A stretch of DNA of 64,000 nucleotides from CAWCDJ01 sp963836015 (lineage in GTDB: Bacteria; Acidobacteriota; Terriglobia; Bryobacterales; Bryobacteraceae): assembly GCA_963836015.1 (NCBI GenBank), contig CAWIIF010000004.1, positions 62,001-126,000 on the forward strand. Direction: 5' to 3'. Positions 60,439-64,000 of this stretch are shown piece by piece. The stretch's first letter is position 1, and each line of letters begins with the position of its first letter. Under the pieces are notes generated by a model. The model ran no database searches and was not told the DNA's origin. It saw only the letters and a list, made by a program, of their open reading frames with translations. The position numbers were made by a program, and so were the translations under genes.

Positions 60439-61065
60439 ATGCCTGAAATTTGCACATGCGGAGCAGAACTCGTTCCGGACGCCTTGTTCTGCCATAAGTG
60501 CGGAAAGCCGCAGCGGGAGATCGTCGTCCCCGATACCAGCAACTGGCAGCACGCGGAGCTTCCACCGGCGCCGCCGGTCCCGCTGCCACAGGTTCAGCCT
60601 CAAGCGCTGCCGCTGAACTTTCACAATCCGGTGGCGGTGCGGATCGCCCTGCTGGTGGCGGTAAGCGCCACGGTGCTGAGCTTCCTGCCCTTCCTGAACT
60701 GGACCGCGGCGGGTTTCTTCGCCGTATTCTTCTACCGGCGCAAGACCGGCAGCCTTTTGAATGTCGGGGCCGGCGCGCGCCTGGGATGGATCACGGGACT
60801 GCTTATGTTCGGGCTGTGGACTGTGTTGTTCACCGCGCAGCAGGTGCCGGCGGCCCTCAACGGGCGCCTGAGCACGGTCTTGCAGGAACAGTTGAAGGGA
60901 TTGCCCGCACAGGATCCGATGGTGCAGCAGATGATGGGGTTCTTTCAAACCGGGCCAGGCATCTTCTTCGTTCTATTCCTCTCGCTGGCGGCGTTCTTCC
61001 TATTTATCATCGGCCTGAGCATGGCGGGCGGCGCGATTGGCGCCAAGCTTGTCGGGCGGGGCTAG
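60439..61065 (+). CDS. zinc-ribbon-tipped multi-pass membrane protein
   Basis: A 208-residue protein with an N-terminal Cys cluster (Cys5, Cys7, Cys18, Cys21 in CTCG...CHKCG) typical of zinc-ribbon-headed membrane proteins, a Pro/Gln-rich linker (QVQPQALPLN), then three to four hydrophobic segments at about 65-95, 113-130 and 176-205. The function is unknown; such proteins are usually sensors or scaffolds at the inner membrane. It lies 50 bp after glpX and overlaps the convergent EamA gene by 66 bp at its 3' end, which covers its last membrane helix. Confidence 0.65.
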   Translation: MPEICTCGAELVPDALFCHKCGKPQREIVVPDTSNWQHAELPPAPPVPLPQVQPQALPLNFHNPVAVRIALLVAVSATVLSFLPFLNWTAAGFFAVFFYRRKTGSLLNVGAGARLGWITGLLMFGLWTVLFTAQQVPAALNGRLSTVLQEQLKGLPAQDPMVQQMMGFFQTGPGIFFVLFLSLAAFFLFIIGLSMAGGAIGAKLVGRG

Positions 61066-61944
61066 GGAATAACGTTTGACGAGGGCCACGCCCCCGAAGA
61101 TGACCAGCATGGCCACGGCTTCACGCAGGCCGAACGGCTCCCGGTAGAACAGCCAGCCTAAAAACACCGCGACCGTCGCATTGACGTACGGATAGATGCT
61201 GACGATGGCGACCGGGAGGCGGTCCAGGGCGTAGGCGTAGGCGCTATAGCCGACCACCGAGCCGAAGAACACCAGGTACAGGAGCGCCGACACTCCGCGA
61301 GTGCTCCAGTGTACGGGGTGACCGGGAAAGGCCAGGGCAAACGGCGCGAGGATCAGGCCGGCAGCCAGTTGCTGGACGCCTCCCGCGATGCTGGGGTGAG
61401 TCTTGCCGGTCTGGCGCCGCTGGTAGATCGAACCGAACGACCAGCCGGCCATGCCGAACTGGAGCAGCAGGAAGCCGTGGAGCAGGTTTTGGCCGACGGC
61501 ATGGGATCCGGGGTCGGGGGTAAACAGCAGGCAGGCGCCGAGCAGCCCGATGGCCATGCCGCCGATGGTGGGGGCATGCAGTCGCTCGCCGCCGGGAAGC
61601 AGCGCCTCCATGCCGACCATCCAGAACGGTGAGATGGTGATGATGAGCCCGGCGATGCCGCTAGGTACGGTAAGCTCCGCGAATACCAGGGCGCCGTTGC
61701 CGATCCCAAGCGTAAAAAATCCGCTGAAACACATGGCGGCCAGTTCCCTGCCGCGCGGCAGGTAAGCGCCGCGAAGCCTGGCGAACAGCACCAGCAGCGA
61801 TCCGGAGATGATGTAGCGGATGGAGACCAGCGGGAGAGGAGAGAAAGACTCGAGCGCCATGCGGATCCCGAGATAAGTCGTTCCCCAGAAAAAGCAGACG
61901 GCGATCAGGGCAAGATAGGGCCTGAAAAGTGGGTGATGGCGCAA
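61000..61944 (-). CDS. EamA-family (DMT superfamily) transporter
   Basis: A 314-residue ten-helix drug/metabolite transporter. Two EamA repeats are visible: the first around FFWGTTYLGIRMALE and PLVSIRYIISGSLL, the second around GWSFGSIYQRRQTGKTHP and LYLVFFGSVVGYSAYAYALD with IVSIYPYVNATVAVFLGWLF. It probably exports amino acids or other small metabolites. The last ~20 residues (after ALVKRYS) are not typical of the family and correspond to the 66-bp overlap with the convergent gene. The start is 23 bp from the palindromic repeat region on the upstream side. Confidence 0.8.
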   Translation of the reverse strand: MRHHPLFRPYLALIAVCFFWGTTYLGIRMALESFSPLPLVSIRYIISGSLLVLFARLRGAYLPRGRELAAMCFSGFFTLGIGNGALVFAELTVPSGIAGLIITISPFWMVGMEALLPGGERLHAPTIGGMAIGLLGACLLFTPDPGSHAVGQNLLHGFLLLQFGMAGWSFGSIYQRRQTGKTHPSIAGGVQQLAAGLILAPFALAFPGHPVHWSTRGVSALLYLVFFGSVVGYSAYAYALDRLPVAIVSIYPYVNATVAVFLGWLFYREPFGLREAVAMLVIFGGVALVKRYSLAPPDKLGANRAARHAQADDK

Positions 61945-61967
61945 TAGTTCAGGTTAGCACCCCCTAT

Positions 61968-62185
61968 TTCGGTGACAGGCTACGAAACCCCTAATTGCAA
62001 CTGGTTCGGATCGTCGAGTTGCCGTCTCTTCGGGAAATTTCGGTGACAGGCTAGATGATCCCCAATTATGGCTCGGGTCCGACCAGTCTGGCGGGCCTCC
62101 GCCGGCGGAAGCCCCCGGCGATTTGAGGAAATTCGTAGCCTGTCACCGAATTAGAGTCTCACCGAATTAGAGTCACCGAATTAGA
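61968..62185. repeat. dispersed palindromic repeat cluster (GTGACAGGC core)
   Basis: Three copies of the TTCGGTGACAGGCTA core are seen: direct at about 61968-61989 and 62038-62054, inverted at about 62126-62149 (TTCGTAGCCTGTCACCG). The outer two are arranged as an inverted pair. Immediately after the inverted one, the 13-14-base word TCACCGAATTAGAG occurs three times (62143-62156, 62159-62172, 62173-62185), a small tandem expansion of the repeat edge. The same core makes the palindrome at 8649-8730. The cluster fills the 303-bp gap between the EamA and permease genes. Confidence 0.75.
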
Positions 62186-62247
62186 AAGAGGGGGCGGGCG
62201 AGGGCGGGCGCCGAAATTGGGCGCGCCTGCTAAAATCACAGTCTGCA

Positions 62248-63474
62248 ATGATCGGGGCCGCTGATAACCTCGCGCTGGCAGCCGACTCGATTCGCGCACA
62301 TAAGCTGCGCGCTTCGCTGACGGTGCTGGGCCTGACTATGGGGGTTGCCACGCTGATCACCGTGATGACGCTGGTGCAGGGCGCAAATCTCTACGTTGAA
62401 CAGAAGATCGCCGATCTGGGCACGAACGTGTTCCGGGTATCCCGCCTGCCCTTCGCGGTCACCGATTTTACAGTGCTCAGCAAAGCCCAGCGCAACAAGA
62501 ATCTCTATACCGACGATCTGGCTGCGGTGGCCGAAGGCTGTCCGCATTGCCAGGCGGTGGGCGCCGTGCTCAACAGCGGCATCGACCTTCGCTACAAGGA
62601 TCACGAACTCGAGGACGCCACCATGTACGGCCACACGCCCAACATGGCGGTGATCGATACCCGCACGGTGGCGCGCGGCCGCTATTTCACCGAACTGGAA
62701 GACCGGCACGATGCCGATGTGTGCCTGATCGGCGACCGCGTGGCGCAGGAGTTCTTTCCGGACGCCGACCCGATGGGGAAGGTGATCCGGGCGGGGAGCG
62801 CGGAATTCACGGTGATCGGCACCTTCGAGAAGATCGGGAGCGTGCTGGGACAGGACCAGGACACCTTCATCGTGATTCCGATGCGCACCTACCTGAAGCT
62901 GCGCGGGCAGCGCAACAGCCTGGTGATGAGCGTGCAGGCCGGGGGCGGCGACCGCATCTTCAACATGGCCCAGGATGAAGCCCGCCGCGTGCTGCGGGCC
63001 CGCCGCCACGTGGCGCCGGGCAAGGACGACGATTTCTTTATCGGCACGGCGCAGAGTTATATCTCTCTGTGGCAAAGCATCAGCTCGGCATTCTTCGCCG
63101 TGTTCGTGATGATCAGCTCGATATCGGCGGTGGTGGGCGGCATCGTGATCATGAACGTGATGCTGGTAAGCGTCACGGAGCGGACCAAGGAGATCGGGGT
63201 GCGGCGCGCGATCGGAGCGACGCAAAGCGATGTGCTCCGGCAGTTTCTGACGGAGAGCGTGCTGCAGTGCCTGGTGGGCGGGTCGATCGGCGTGGCGATC
63301 GGCTTTCTGTGCGCGCTGGCGCTGCGGCAGCTTACCGACTTCCCGGCCTCCGTGCAGACCTGGGTGGCGATTCTCGGGCTGGTGCTCAGCTCGATCATCG
63401 GACTCTTCTTCGGCATTTACCCGGCCATGAAGGCCTCCAAACTCGACCCGGTGGTCGCGCTGCGGACGGAGTAG
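62248..63474 (+). CDS. MacB/FtsX-family ABC permease
   Basis: A 408-residue single-unit permease. It starts with the cytoplasmic IRAHKLRASLTVLGLTMGVA and its first membrane helix, has a large periplasmic domain (about 45-280, with ATMYGHTPNMAVIDTRTV and DRVAQEFFPDADPMGK), and three C-terminal helices with VMNVMLVSVTERTKEIGVRR-like IMNVMLVSVTERTKEIGVRR, GATQSDVLRQFLTESV and the ending KLDPVVALRTE. It is half the size of the ADOPs, as in classical MacB/LolC-type permeases. It precedes another permease gene by 3 bp, so the pair probably forms one transporter with an ATPase encoded beyond the window. The target could be lipoproteins, peptides or antibiotics. Confidence 0.85.
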   Translation: MIGAADNLALAADSIRAHKLRASLTVLGLTMGVATLITVMTLVQGANLYVEQKIADLGTNVFRVSRLPFAVTDFTVLSKAQRNKNLYTDDLAAVAEGCPHCQAVGAVLNSGIDLRYKDHELEDATMYGHTPNMAVIDTRTVARGRYFTELEDRHDADVCLIGDRVAQEFFPDADPMGKVIRAGSAEFTVIGTFEKIGSVLGQDQDTFIVIPMRTYLKLRGQRNSLVMSVQAGGGDRIFNMAQDEARRVLRARRHVAPGKDDDFFIGTAQSYISLWQSISSAFFAVFVMISSISAVVGGIVIMNVMLVSVTERTKEIGVRRAIGATQSDVLRQFLTESVLQCLVGGSIGVAIGFLCALALRQLTDFPASVQTWVAILGLVLSSIIGLFFGIYPAMKASKLDPVVALRTE

Positions 63475-63477
63475 CCG

Positions 63478-64000
63478 ATGACGCGCTCGGAACTGCACGA
63501 AAACCTGCTGGTGGCGGTGGACACGCTGCGGTCGCGGAAGGCGCGGTCGCTGCTGACGATCCTGGGGATCGTAATCGGGGTGACCAGCGTGATCGCGGTG
63601 GCCGCCATCATCGACGGACTGAACGGATACATTCTGAACCGCATCAACTCGTTCGGCTCGCGCTCATTTTTCATCACGAGGATTCCGCCCGGATTCACGG
63701 GGATCGGGCGCCTGCCCGCGAAGATCCGCACGCGGAAGTACCTCGAAATCTCCGATGCGCAGTACCTGAAGGAGAACGTGCCGGGCCTGGACGTTTCGAC
63801 GGCCTTCGCCCAGCGCATCAACCTGGGGCAGCAGGCGGATTCGATTTCCTTCGGCAACGAGCATGTCGAGCGGATGATCCTGCGGGGCACAGAGCCGGAT
63901 TATGCCGCCGCCCTGCCGCTGTTTACTGTGGCGACGGGGCGCTACATCTCGGCGTTCGACGAGGAGCACGAGAGGCCCGTGGTGGTGATCGGCAACGCCA
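63478..64000 (+). CDS. MacB/FtsX-family ABC permease, 5' part
   Basis: The first ~174 codons of a second permease, cut by the end of the window. The start ELHENLLVAVDTLRSRKARS leads to the first membrane helix LLTILGIVIGVTSVIAVAA and then the periplasmic MacB_PCD-type domain (SFFITRIPPGFTGIGRLP, YISAFDEEHERPVVVIGNA). It starts 3 bp after the stop of the previous permease gene, so they are in one operon. The pair may form a heterodimeric transporter. Confidence 0.8.
   Translation, partial: MTRSELHENLLVAVDTLRSRKARSLLTILGIVIGVTSVIAVAAIIDGLNGYILNRINSFGSRSFFITRIPPGFTGIGRLPAKIRTRKYLEISDAQYLKENVPGLDVSTAFAQRINLGQQADSISFGNEHVERMILRGTEPDYAAALPLFTVATGRYISAFDEEHERPVVVIGNA

Noticed and set aside
1..64000. 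tRNA, rRNA, attachment sites and prophage genes
   Set aside because: No cloverleaf-like sequence with the TTCGANNCC loop, no rRNA blocks and no integrase or capsid genes were noticed; this is visual inspection only.

Overview
The window is GC-rich chromosomal DNA from an acidobacterium, most likely of the Candidatus Solibacter / Bryobacteraceae type. The main pointers are four large orphan MacB/FtsX permeases of the ADOP type (Acidobacterial Duplicated Orphan Permease), an STGP...GK...NA..HG paralog-family protein, a PEP-CTERM protein, paired quinoprotein dehydrogenase/cytochrome c genes, DUF937-OmpA and Oar-like TonB receptor genes, and many tightly packed genes that switch strand often. No tRNA, rRNA, CRISPR array, prophage or intact transposase was seen. 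The taxonomy is inferred from gene content only.

Layout. 1-5.8 kb: the tail of a probable Mla/Pqi-type lipid transport operon, a secreted PQQ-repeat protein, a metallophosphoesterase and a glycogen-debranching-type glucosidase. 5.75-8.8 kb: an unstable stretch with a paralog-family gene, a 5'-truncated signal peptidase I, a frameshifted membrane protein gene, small genes, a gene relic and a palindromic repeat. 8.8-13.2 kb: ADOP permease, ThuA-like protein, a 45-bp tandem repeat and a small phosphoesterase. 13.3-18.4 kb: two large fusion genes in one operon (pyruvyl transferase + PhyH dioxygenase; GT-A + GT-B glycosyltransferase), a strong candidate for an uncharacterised glycoconjugate pathway. 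18.5-35.7 kb: ferredoxin-NADP reductase, M28 peptidase with two ADOPs in one operon, DUF937-OmpA, GH20 hexosaminidase, histidine phosphatase, a fourth ADOP and a TonB receptor with a probable 3' frameshift.

35.8-41.3 kb is a sugar-catabolism cluster: nucleoside hydrolase, Gfo/Idh/MocA oxidoreductase, ThuA-like protein, exported mannonate-dehydratase-like enolase and an MFS hexuronate-type transporter. 41.4-50.5 kb holds an OmpA protein and two paralogous quinoprotein dehydrogenase/cytochrome c pairs flanking a DUF5054 glycosidase-like gene and a PEP-CTERM beta-propeller; these look like periplasmic oxidation modules. 50.5-52.5 kb has no intact gene of normal size. It carries a 100-bp-period duplication, a very short reading frame and a heavily decayed membrane glycosyltransferase gene. 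52.5-61.9 kb is housekeeping-like: phosphohexomutase, zinc ribbon and TlpA-like proteins, threonine synthase, zinc alcohol dehydrogenase, D-2-hydroxyacid dehydrogenase, class II fructose-1,6-bisphosphatase and an EamA exporter. The window ends with palindromic repeats related to those at 8.6 kb and two MacB-type permease genes, the second cut by the window edge.
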